Of a DNA stretch of 64,000 nucleotides, positions 49,936-58,836 are shown piece by piece (positions within the stretch are counted from its first letter, which is position 1; each line of letters starts with the position of its first letter). A program made the translations under genes and the position numbers. The notes beneath the pieces were generated by a model, which did not search any database, was not told the DNA's origin, and was given only the letters and a program-made list of their open reading frames with translations. Source of the stretch: Beroe forskalii (taxonomy: Eukaryota; Ctenophora; Nuda; Beroida; Beroidae); the NCBI GenBank assembly GCA_011033025.1, contig WFMF01000031.1, positions 1-64,000 of the forward strand. The letters are read 5' to 3'.

Positions 49936-50885
49936 TCAACCTTTTCAATGCAAAGGGGAGCCTTAACCCGTGTCAAAACCTTTACACTGTCGCGCCTTGC
50001 ACAGTGTCACGGCCGCGAACCCCCCTTGTTGAAAGGTTTATGGTTTACCCTTAAAAATTTTTCTAACCTGAAAAGTTCAAGTCCTTCCCCGTGCGCGAAG
50101 CCACATATTCCCATTTTTAAACGCTACCCTTTAAATGTTTGGGGGAAACCCTTAACCCGTTGTGGGCCCAAAAAATTTTTTTTTGGGGGCCAAAAAAGGG
50201 CCCTTTAATTTCCATTTTTTTTCCCCCCCAAAATTTCTGGGGGGGGGTTTTTTGGGCCCCCAAAAAAATCTTTTTAAATTTTTAAAAAAATGGCTTTTGG
50301 GAGGGGTTTAAAATTTAAAAACCACAAATTTTAGAAAAAACTAAAGGCCCTTTTTTCCTTTAATTTTCTTTTTAATGGTTTTAACGGCCCTTGAAAAAAG
50401 GCGTTTTTTTTGTTGACACCGTGCCGATCCTTAAAAATGCCGGGCCTTGACCCAGTTCAGTAACCCCTTCCGATGCCCCGACACCCTTCGGGGCCTTGAA
50501 CCCCCCGGCACGATCCCGACACCAGTGTCACGGATCCGACCGGGGCCGGTTGCCGGGGACCCGTTCGCAAACCGACAAGTGTCGGGGGGCCCCACGGTGT
50601 AGGTTGCCTTGCATTTCCAAAAACCCAGTTCAGGTATGCCTTTACCCAGTATGCGTTGCCCGGGGGCCGGTAGGCCGACACCGTGAACTTTCACGGCGGA
50701 AATTTTTTAAAAGTATCATGACCAGTTCACGTTTTGTTTTTTCGTTTCCCCTAACTTTACACAGTCAACCACCGTTCGGACCTTTACACATTTTTTGGGA
50801 CCAGTTCGGGTTTTTTGGTTGGGGCCTTGACACCGTTCAGTTATTCTTGCAAAACGGAAACCCTTTTAAAAATTCGCGTATCCCT
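49936..50885. other. Homopolymer-rich, probably low-quality minisatellite-derived sequence
   Basis: Runs of 6-10 identical bases dominate. Fragments such as GACACCAGTGTCACGG, CCTTGACCCAGTTCAG and CCTTGACACCGTTCAG look like miscalled copies of the 24-bp unit in reverse orientation. Open frames here should not be read as genes. Confidence 0.6.
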
Positions 50886-52804
50886 TTACATCAGTGTCAG
50901 CGCAGGCCTTGACATCAGTGTTCGCATGCTGTGACAGTGTCATCGTATGCTTCGACATCAGTGTTAGCGTATACCTTGACACCAGTGTCAACGTATGCCT
51001 TGACACCAGTGTCAGCGAATGCCTTGACATCAGTGTCCGCATAGGCCTTGACACCAGTAACAGCGAATACCTTGACATCAGTGTCAGCGTAGGCCTTGAC
51101 ACCAGTGTCAGCGTATGCCTTGGCACCAGTATCAGCGTACCTTATTGGCTTTTATTTAGTCGGCCTTTTTTTTAACCGGCCTTTTTTTAACCGTCCCCAT
51201 GGACAAAAATTGAACCATTTTTAAACAATTTCAACCGGCCCCTTGGACAAAAATTTTTCTGGTGGTTGCCAGATCAAGGATTTTATGCTCTGAAATGACC
51301 ACAAAAAGCCCTTTATATTCAATAAATTGCATCAAAAGACCCAAATCCCGGTCTTATATTATGATTGAGGTCATTAACGTATTATGTAATGAACTTCAAT
51401 TGAATTTTTACACTATATAAGTCAAGTAATAAAAGTTTTATTTGACCTAAATTAATTGGCCTTTAATTTGACCGGCCCCATTTTAACCGGCCTTTTTTTT
51501 AACCGGCCCTTTGAACAAAAATTTGAAAGTCGTTTTGTCCTTAAGGGCCGGTTAAATAAAGGCCAATAAGGTATTCCTTGACACCAGTGTCAACGTATGC
51601 CTTGACACCAGTATCAGCGTGTGCCTTGACACCAGTGTCAGCGTATGCCTTGACACCTGTGTCAGTATATGCCTTGACATCAGTGTCAGTGTTTGCCTTG
51701 ACATCAGTGCCAGCGTATGCATTGACACCAGTGTCATCGTATGCCTTGACACCAGTGTCAGCGTATGCCTTGGCACCAGTATCAGCGTATGCCTTGACAC
51801 CAGTGTCAGCGTATGCCTTGACACCTGTGTCAGTGTATGCCTTGGCACCAGTATCAGCGTATGCCTTGACACCAGTTTCAACGTATGGCTTGACACCAGT
51901 ATCAGCGTGTGCCTTGACACCAGTGTCAGCGTATGCCTTGACACCTGTGTCAGTATATGCCTTGACATCAGTGTCAGTGTTTGCCTTGACATCAGTGCCA
52001 GCGTATGCATTGACACCAGTGTCATCGTATGCCTCGACATCAGTGTCAGCATATGTCGTGACATCATTGTCAGCGTATGCCTTGACACCAGTGTCAGCGT
52101 ATCCCTTGACACCAGTGTCAGCGTATGCCTTGGCACCAGTATCAGCGTATCCCTTGACACCAGTGTCAGCGTATGCCTTGACACCTGTGTCAGTGTATAC
52201 CTTGACACCAGTGTCAGCGTATACCTTGACACCAGTGTCAGCGTATACCTTGACACCAGTGTCAACGTACGCCTTGACACCAGTGTCAGCGAATGCCCTG
52301 ACATCAGTGTCCGCGTAGGCCTTGACACCAGTAACAGCGAATACCTTGACATCAGTCTCAGCGTAGGCCTTGACACCAGTGTCAGCGTATCCCTTGACAC
52401 CAGTGGCAGCTTATCCCTTGACACCAGTGTCGTTTTTTGCCTTGACACCGGTGTCAGCGAATGCTTTGACACCAATGTCATCGTATCCCTTGACACCGGT
52501 GTCAGCGTATGCTTTGACACCAGTGTTAGCGTATGCCTTGACACCTGTGTCAGTATACACCTTGACACCAGTGTCAGCGTAGGCCTTGACACCAGTGTCT
52601 GCGTATGCTTTGACATCAAAGTCAGCGTATCCCTTGACACCAGTGTCAGCGTATCCCTTGACACCAGTGTCAATTTATGCTTTGACACCAGTGCTAGCGA
52701 ATGCCTTTGACACCAGTGTTAGCGAATGCCTTGACATCAGTGTCATTTTTTGCCTTGACACCGGTGTCAGCGAATGCTTTGACACCAATGTCATCGTATA
52801 CTTT
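50886..52804 (-). repeat. 24-bp minisatellite array C, inverted orientation, split by a MITE
   Basis: The plus strand reads CCTTGACACCAGTGTCAGCG, the reverse complement of arrays A and B. It occupies 50886-51139 and 51572-52804. Units are diverged, with a repeated block of several units in the part after the MITE (51590-51870 is echoed at 51885-52200), so a multi-unit segment has duplicated. Long frames on both strands are repeat-driven. Confidence 0.93.
51140..51571. mobile_element. 432-bp MITE inserted in a minisatellite unit
   Basis: The ends are inverted copies: CCTTATTGGCTTTTATTTA on the left and TAAATAAAGGCCAATAAGG on the right. TA flanks both ends (51138-51139 and 51572-51573), and removing the element restores an ordinary 24-bp unit (AGCGTA then TTCCTTGACACC). 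The interior has repeated AACCGGCC and GGACAAAAATTT blocks and no ORF. TA duplication and short TIRs fit a Tc1/mariner-mobilised non-autonomous element. A diverged relative is at 7905-8278. Confidence 0.85.
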
Positions 52805-52823
52805 GTTAGGTAAATGTTGTTTT

Positions 52824-53042
52824 CTGAAAAAACAAAAACAAAAAAAACAAAAAACAAAAAAAACAAAAAAAACAAAAAAACATAAAAAACAAAAAAACAA
52901 AAAAAACAAAAAAACAAAAAAACAAAAAAAAAAAAAAATAAAAAAAAACAAAAAAACAAAAAAAAAAAAAAACAAAAAAACAAAAAAAACAAAAAACAAA
53001 AAAACAAAAACATAAACCAAAAAAAAATATGAAAACCAAAAA
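52824..53042 (+). repeat. Low-complexity (CA5-8)n block
   Basis: More than 200 bases of A runs of 4-17 broken by single C (rarely T). It adjoins the right end of array C. Lys/Asn-type and Phe-type open frames across it are compositional. Confidence 0.95.
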
Positions 53043-53410
53043 ATATGAAAGGGAATTTGGTTTGTGCCTATTTTGCTGCTGTGGAGTCGTCTTCGAAATC
53101 GAGGTGAAACTGCACTCTAATAAAGTATTATGCGATAGAACGCTATTTTCCCTACTCTGAACATCTGTAACTCAGAGAGTTTTCGCCAGATTATGTGTTA
53201 CTTCGATACACATTGCTTCTAGACCTAGAGATTTAGCAATAGAGGAGTTCTCAATTTAAGGCGATCGGTCGAAAATTGTTGTCGCAGGAGGCTTCTAAAA
53301 ATGTAACTGCCAAATGCTTGAAATTACGTTTAAGACGAAAATTTAGAATGTTGCCCTATTCGGTGATACAATGACGAAGTGATAATGGTTTCTCAATGTC
53401 TCAATAAATA
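53043..53410. other. Unassigned sequence before DIRS end
   Basis: No exon or repeat recognised. Confidence 0.3.
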
Positions 53411-53487
53411 GGAATATGGTGCTTACCCAAGTACGCAGTACGTTAGGGTAAGCTGATTCCACGTAGTGGAATGGAACAAGAGCTTAT
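53411..53487 (+). repeat. Left arm of 77-bp perfect inverted repeat (putative DIRS terminal repeat)
   Basis: Every base is complementary to 54158-54234. It starts GGAATATGGTGCTTACCC, contains the near-palindrome TTCCACGTAGTGGAA and ends ACAAGAGCTTAT. A further palindrome (ATATCGCG and CGCGATAT) follows immediately. Confidence 0.9.
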
Positions 53488-54005
53488 ATCGCGACGCCGC
53501 GATATCGGTCCCGGTAATTTGAAGAATCGAATTATAAAGAGAAAAAGAAAATTATATTATCTAGTGTGCGTGTAGTGAAACATTCTCGTAAATTGAGCGG
53601 GGAGATCTTGGAATTTGTTTGTACAAGGGGAGCCAATCACGGCGCAGGTCAGCTATCACGTGACCCGCCGGATATGCTCTGCAAACACAATGGATGATCA
53701 CTTTTTAAAGTACGAGAAATCATGAAAATCATGGAAATAGTATAACAGTCTATATTATAAAGTGCTTATTAAATGGCTAATCACATTGTATATAGCATTT
53801 CAATCAACATCAATGTAGCGTTGAGAATATGGCTACGTAAATTAATTGAAACTAACTATTCAGTTCTGTAGAAAAAGTAATTGATAAAATCATGCCATCT
53901 CAAAATACATGTTCATGGTATGCGTACTCTTCAGTAAGGGTTCAATATTATAATAGTATGAAGCATAAACTAGCATGGTTAAAAGCATAATCTGTGGTAC
54001 AGCAT

Positions 54006-54114
54006 TCAGTATCTCTTTCCCCTATAGCTGTCTCTGTAGTTACCCGAATCCCTGCCTCTACGGTTAGAAGGACCTCCCCTCCTTCTGTACCCACTGGATG
54101 AACCCCAGGATCCT
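54006..54114 (-). CDS. RG-rich C-terminal coding fragment between the repeat arms
   Basis: After an acceptor-like ATATTTCAG, the frame reads GSWGSSSGYRRRGGPSNRRG then RDSGNYRDSYRGKRY and stops at TGA 54008-54006. Such RGG/YRG tails bind RNA and occur both in cellular hnRNP/CIRBP-like proteins and in DIRS Gag-like proteins. Its place between the arms favours an element-derived fragment. The longer open frame in the neighbouring register has no such bias. Assignment is tentative. Confidence 0.35.
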
Positions 54115-54157
54115 CTGAAATATATATCATAAGGGTTGGTGTGGGCGGGTGATACCT

Positions 54158-54234
54158 ATAAGCTCTTGTTCCATTCCACTACGTGGAATCAGCTTACCCT
54201 AACGTACTGCGTACTTGGGTAAGCACCATATTCC
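54158..54234 (-). repeat. Right arm of 77-bp inverted repeat (putative internal complementary region)
   Basis: Exact inverse of 53411-53487, located 90 bases after the recombinase stop. Sequence beyond it (TTCCACTCCGTGGAA, then CCACAAGAGCT) looks like a partner end, as expected where a DIRS internal region represents joined element termini. Confidence 0.85.
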
Positions 54235-54322
54235 ACTCCGTGGAACTCCACAAGAGCTACTTTAAAGGCTCAATAGGCCTAAAGACTAGGATACGGATTA
54301 CGGAACAAGAGCAGTCATAAAA

Positions 54323-55299
54323 TCAGGGCATGAAATTCCTTAGATAATATTTTTCATAGGTGGATTTGTTAGACCATCTACCTCCTTTAAGGATGTCATT
54401 GACGGTCGCTCCTTTCCAGTAGTTAGTGGAAAGTGCCGCCCCACTCATTGAGTGTGATGTGAAATGAGCGGTGTCAACTCCCGCTTTCTCCATGGAATAC
54501 TTAACCCAATTAGCAGCAGTTTTGGGTTGTATTGGTTTATGTGGTTTCCTTGAACTAATGAATAGATTTTCCGTTTCTGCATCCCTCAACTCACTGGTTT
54601 GTTCCATGTACTGTTTGCAGACTCTAACAGGGCAAACATTACTCAGGTCAGTGGGGAGTGCCAAAACTCTGCACGGTTTTATTGGCAGCTTCTTACCACG
54701 GAGTAAATCCCCCTTACCAGGGTTGATCCTCCATATATCTACAAAGATGGGTTCTCCTGAGAGTTCATCATACTTCCAAACCGATTTGAAAGCTGACATG
54801 TTGCGTATGTCTGCATCTCTACCCATTGTTGCAATTTTTAGCAATGTGAACGCTTTCATTGCCAATTCCCTCAACTGTAGAGGGTTGGTTTGGTTGTTCC
54901 AGTACTCAACAACTATAGGTCTACATTCCACGTGTAGTCATACTTTGCTCTGGGAGGATTTACTTTGAAAGCTTTGGCTTTGAGCTTCTTGATGATTTCG
55001 TCATCACATATTGAGCCAAGCGCTGGTTTTGGTAAAATGCTTGAAAGAGCAGATGTATATGAGTTAATCATGGTATAAGAAGTATTACTATCAATTTGAT
55101 AAGACAAAAATTCTGCTACATGGATAATATTGAGTTGTTGAGGGCTGGAATCGAACCCCCTTTGAATGCAAAATTCATGCCATATCCTCCACGCTGAGTT
55201 GTACTTTTTAATTGTTGCAGGGGTCCATGCATTAATCACATTTTCTATCGCGTCCTTTGATAAGCCCTCACCCTGAAGGCGTTCCCTGAGACAGGCCAT
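54323..55299 (-). pseudogene. DIRS tyrosine recombinase, one frameshift and altered HxxR motif
   Basis: Two overlapping frames (55299-54913 and 54931-54323) form one recombinase of about 320 residues if a one-base indel near 54925 is allowed. The N-terminal part is a SAM-like core-binding domain (TPATIKKYNSAWRIWHEFC). The catalytic part has TMGRDADIRNM (first Arg), HSMSGAAL where family members have HxxRG, GRWSNKSTY and the terminal EKYY with the nucleophile Tyr. The Arg expected in HxxR is Ser here, which together with the indel suggests an inactive copy. It would join element circles to target DNA. Confidence 0.8.
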
Positions 55300-55309
55300 G
55301 CCGTCAGGT

Positions 55310-56066
55310 TTAGGATTGTTTCCAGAGGATGATGGTTCCCCCCGGATCGGTCAGCAGTCCCTTGTGAGGTCGGAGCGTCACTGGGGTTTTGTAAATCATT
55401 TCCTGCAGACTCGGGAACCAAGGTTGGGACTCCCACCTCGGTGCTATCAGAACCATGGAGCATCTGTCCCTCCGAATTTTCCGGAGGACTTTGCTCACTA
55501 GGGTGAATGGGGGAAACGCATAATCTCCGTCCATCCATTGGAAGTGGAATGCATTCATTTGGTGGTGAGGGTGTCTCCACGTGAAGAAGTTGTGGAGTTG
55601 CGCATTCCAAGGACTGGCGAATAGGTCTCTTTTCAGAGGACCTAACGTTTTGTTCGCATAATGGAACTGACCTCTGCTCAGCATCCATTCCGTGCTCTCT
55701 GTCCATTGAGGCTGGTATAGACGAGACAGATGATCCGCTTCCTGGTTCTCCTCGCCTGGAACATGTTCCACCTCTAAGTTGATGTTGTTTTCCAGTGCTA
55801 ATTCCCAGATCTGTATTGAGATCGAGGTCATGACCTTGCTGTGTGTTCCTCCCTTCTTCCGAATGTAGGAAAGACTTGTGATGTTGTCCCCGCAAACTAT
55901 CACATTCGTCCCTCTCAGGGACTGAGCAAACTTCTGCAATCCCTTCAGGATGCTTAGAAGTTCAAGAACATTGATGTGGAGGGTTTCCTCTGATTTCGAC
56001 CATTTCCCGAAAGCCACATCCTGGTCCATTTTCACTCCCCATCCCGACAGACTGGCATCTGTCTGC
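55310..56066 (-). pseudogene. DIRS RNase H and connection region
   Basis: The frame reads LQTDASLSGWGVKMDQD at the start, VLELLSILKGL, CGDNITSLSYI and EENQEADHLSR, giving the four acidic residues of RNase H. RDLFASPWNAQLHNFFTW follows, a conserved post-RNase H segment in DIRS and related elements. A frame change near 56066 separates it from the RT piece. The frame ends near 55310, just before the recombinase starts. Confidence 0.8.
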
Positions 56067-56071
56067 AGACG

Positions 56072-56506
56072 TCAGGCTGTTCCCTGAAATTCTAAGATTG
56101 CCTGCGGAGGGAGATTCGGGAGAAGCCTCTCCCAGAACCTGAGTTCGTCCATTTGATCTCCCTTCAAGGGAATCGGATCGGTGGAGAACTGACCTGTCAG
56201 TGACTGTTGATTGATTAACCAACTCTGCAACTCCCTGTAATAAAGAGGAGTCATGGCAAATGCCGGCTTCACTGCCTCGAGCTTGCCCAGCAGGCGAGCC
56301 ATTTCCCGTGCTGACGCTCGATTTTGGTCTATCATGGATTTGATGAGCTTCATTAGTTGAACTTTCTTTTCTTGTGGAAGGGAGACTGTCATCGTTTCTG
56401 TGCAAATCTCCATCCCTAGAAAGGAGAGTTTCTTCACTGGCTCGGTGATACTCTTCTCCATGCTCACTACAAAAGCCCCCATTTCATGCAGGCTCTTGCA
56501 TATCAA
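56072..56506 (-). pseudogene. DIRS reverse transcriptase, thumb/connection fragment
   Basis: It reads KSITEPVKKLSFLGMEI, LPQEKKVQLMKLI, ARLLGKLEAVKPAFA and PLYYRELQSWL, the stretch after the catalytic YxDD in DIRS-type RTs. The polymerase core itself is missing because homology ends at about 56506. Confidence 0.8.
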
Positions 56507-56509
56507 GCA

Positions 56510-57090
56510 AAATTATAGCATACGTAGATATTTAAATGCATTCTTAGAAAAATTATTGCATGGTTAGGCGTCATTGCATCTTAAATCAAATTGACGCAAT
56601 AATTTTTCTTACAATGCAATCATATCACTGCATTTTTATTGCATCACTATCAAAATTATTGCATCTTTTTTGTGATCTCCGGTACCTCAGGGAATATAAA
56701 TGCATTGTTAGAGATATTATTGCACTATGAAGTAGATAACGACTTGATGCTAAAATTATTGCATTCTAGTGTGGATTATTGCAAATGAATGGAGCTATAT
56801 ATAATCCTTCCCCTTGCAATTATAAATGCATTGTTAGAGATATTATTGCACTAGGAAGTAGATTACGACTTGATGCTAAAATTATTGCATTGTAGCGTGG
56901 ATTATTGCAAATGAATGGAGCTTTATATAATCCTTCCCCTTGCGAGTTTGCGATTATAAATGCATTGTTAGGGATATTATTGCACTAGGAAGTAGATTAC
57001 GACTTGATGCTAAAATTATTGCATTGTAGCCTGGATTATTTAAATGAATGGAGCTATATATATCCTTCCCCTTGCAATTATAAATGCCTT
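56510..57090 (+). repeat. Tandem array of ~126-134-bp AT-rich units
   Basis: Three to four copies of a unit with AAATGCATTGTTAGAGATAT, TATTGCACTAGGAAGTAG, GACTTGATGCTAAAATTATT, and TGGAGCTATATATAATCC. The motif ATTATTGCA is repeated throughout. It joins the DIRS truncation point on the left and array D on the right. Confidence 0.85.
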
Positions 57091-57107
57091 GTGGTTGGAA
57101 TGGTGCA

Positions 57108-57321
57108 GTCAAGGCAAAAATGACACTGATGTCGAGGCATTCGCTAACACTGTGTCAAATGCATTCGCTAACACTGGTGTCAAAGCATAAATTGACACTG
57201 GTGTCAAGGGATACGCTGACACTGGTGTCAAGGGATACGCTGACACTGATGTCAAGGCATACGCAGACACTGGTGTCAAGGCCTATGCTGACACTGATTA
57301 CAAGGCATACGCTGACACTAG
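57108..57321 (+). repeat. 24-bp minisatellite array D, cut by an LTR
   Basis: About nine units in the same orientation as arrays A and B. The last unit stops at GACACTAG, exactly where the LTR begins. Confidence 0.92.
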
Positions 57322-58006
57322 TGTTCTATTAGGTTTTGGTAACTTTAGGCTCGGTTCGGTATTTTAGGAGTTTAGAAATAGTGATTTAGTGACTTCAGAA
57401 TTTCTTACCTTCAGGTAGAGTTATTTTTAGAGAGAAGAGGTGAACAGTCAGACGATGGGTATAAGCAAAAACTTGAATCGGGAAAAGTATAATAAACTCG
57501 GCACTCTTAAAATCCAAAATTGCTTTATGAAGGGTTGACCCACGTGATCATGCGTTACGTCAGGTTTCCCATAACGCGTTCAATAACGTGGCTCAATCAA
57601 AAAAATAAGTTCTCATGATTAAAATCAATAACGTCACACTCCTGACTCAACTTATCAATTTTCGGGAAATCCCACCGGGTTATTTTCTAAAAACCGTGAG
57701 AATAGTACGATCTATCATAGGGTTTGACGTAAATGAATGGGTACTGATTGATTAACTATTTAAAGTTTGAGATCCCGTTTGGCTGTCAGCTCTTAGCCAC
57801 GAGATGAGAGTAGTAGCACAGGTTGAGCGGGAGATACGGATAGGTAACGCCAGATTTACCATTAGGTATAATCGCGCATATTCATTAGGCAGTGGAGATC
57901 CGAATTTAACAGGATAATATCTTACTGTACATGTTCGTTCAGATACATTAACCACGACCTAATTTAGCAGATTTTAAATAGTACCTATATAATAACCTAG
58001 CGAACA
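57322..58006 (-). mobile_element. 3' LTR of an env-bearing retroelement (685 bp)
   Basis: The segment begins TGTTC and ends GAACA, so it has the TG...CA termini in a 5-bp inverted repeat. A polypurine tract abuts its upstream end in the minus-strand sense, and its downstream end breaks a minisatellite unit. The second LTR lies outside the window, so identity of the pair cannot be tested here. Confidence 0.75.
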
Positions 58007-58021
58007 TCTCTCCCCCGCCTC
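58007..58021 (-). promoter_or_regulatory. Polypurine tract (plus-strand primer site)
   Basis: On the minus strand it reads GAGGCGGGGGAGAGA and touches the LTR start TGTTCGC. This is the usual place and composition for retroelement plus-strand priming. Confidence 0.75.
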
Positions 58022-58428
58022 AAAGCTTTGGCTCCGACAAAGTTAAAAGAGTAAAAGATGTGTATAGGTCAGTACCAGCGGATTTGTGATCGATGCTATT
58101 ACTAGGAATTGGGTTTTTGTCAGTATGAAGTATTGATTACTAGGATTCTGTGTAGGGATGGGTGGGAAAATAGTAATAAAAATAGTAATAAAATCATTAA
58201 ATAAAATCATTAAATTTAAAGCAAGAGTACTTCCTTCGTTTAAATATGTCCTATTAAATAAGTTCATGAAATAAGTTCTATCAAATAAGAAAATAATTAT
58301 AAAATCACTCTATTTAAAGCAAAAGCACTTCTTGTCAGCAAAAATAAAGTATTATTGTAAAGTGTTTTTCATTTTTTATATAACTAAAAGTCTTCAGGTG
58401 CTCATGCTCATGTCCATTAGTTTCGAGT
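58022..58428. other. Untranslated 3' region of the LTR element
   Basis: AT-rich with repeated AAATAAAATCATT-type words. No ORF on the element strand that I can support. Confidence 0.4.
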
Positions 58429-58830
58429 TCAGTTAAAGCGCAGTCTTTTGAATGCCGATCTCCTTCTGTTATTGCGATCACGTAGTCTACACTCGTCTAT
58501 AACGTGTCCATTTTTTCGGCAATAGTTGCAGTACTTCGAGTTCGTCGTTCTTTGTGCTGTTGTCGTTGATGGCGAGCTGTCTTCTTGATGAGGTTGAGGG
58601 GGCACGTTTTCTTGATTAGGTCTAGGGGGCACGTTGATGATGGTAGAGTTGAAGGGGCGGGTGTGTGGCTGGATAAGGATTCGTATATCTGCATCGGCTG
58701 GCAAGGAGATAGTGGTTTGAGTGATGGCATCAGCCCTTGTTGGTTCATTCTGGGAAAGTTGAGCAACGAGGTCATCGATGTCTGTTGGTAGGGGGCTGAT
58801 GAGGTTGATTTCTCTTTGAGGATCGACCAT
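58429..58830 (-). CDS. Free-standing CCHC zinc-knuckle protein, 3' of env
   Basis: This 133-residue ORF starts six bases after the env stop codon, so both could share one mRNA. The N-terminal half is acidic (IDDLVAQLSQNE) and the middle is Pro/Gln-rich with a small duplication (PPRPNQEN, PPQPHQED). Near the C-terminus is a retroviral-type zinc knuckle, Cys101-Cys104-His109-Cys114 (CNYCRKNGHVIDEC), followed by a very basic end (RNNRRRSAFKRLRF). This is what a nucleocapsid domain looks like, but nucleocapsid normally sits in Gag, before pol. It may be a displaced Gag end, a captured copy or a new accessory RNA-binding protein. The frame is intact. Confidence 0.7.
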   Translation of the reverse strand: MVDPQREINLISPLPTDIDDLVAQLSQNEPTRADAITQTTISLPADADIRILIQPHTRPFNSTIINVPPRPNQENVPPQPHQEDSSPSTTTAQRTTNSKYCNYCRKNGHVIDECRLRDRNNRRRSAFKRLRFN

Positions 58831-58836
58831 TGTGTG

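Larger units (their letters stand above)
53411..56506 (-). mobile_element. DIRS-type retroelement, 5'-truncated, with internal inverted repeat
   Basis: In minus-strand order it has the RT C-terminal part, RNase H and a tyrosine recombinase, followed by a 77-bp sequence that recurs inverted at the far end. That order and the terminal plus internal complementary repeats are the hallmark of DIRS elements, which integrate as circles by a recombinase rather than an integrase. Frameshifts separate the domains and the catalytic RT core and gag are missing beyond 56506, where AT-rich tandem repeats begin. Several copies of GGAACAAGAGC (near 53474, inverted near 54162, and near 54303) lie around the repeat arms. 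Confidence 0.85.

Noticed and set aside
50431-50912. Frames in GC-rich sequence after the gap
   Set aside because: Sequence looks like corrupted minisatellite, so frames are meaningless.
52675-53039. Phe-rich or Lys-rich proteins across the A/C block
   Set aside because: Pure compositional effect of poly(A) with single C.
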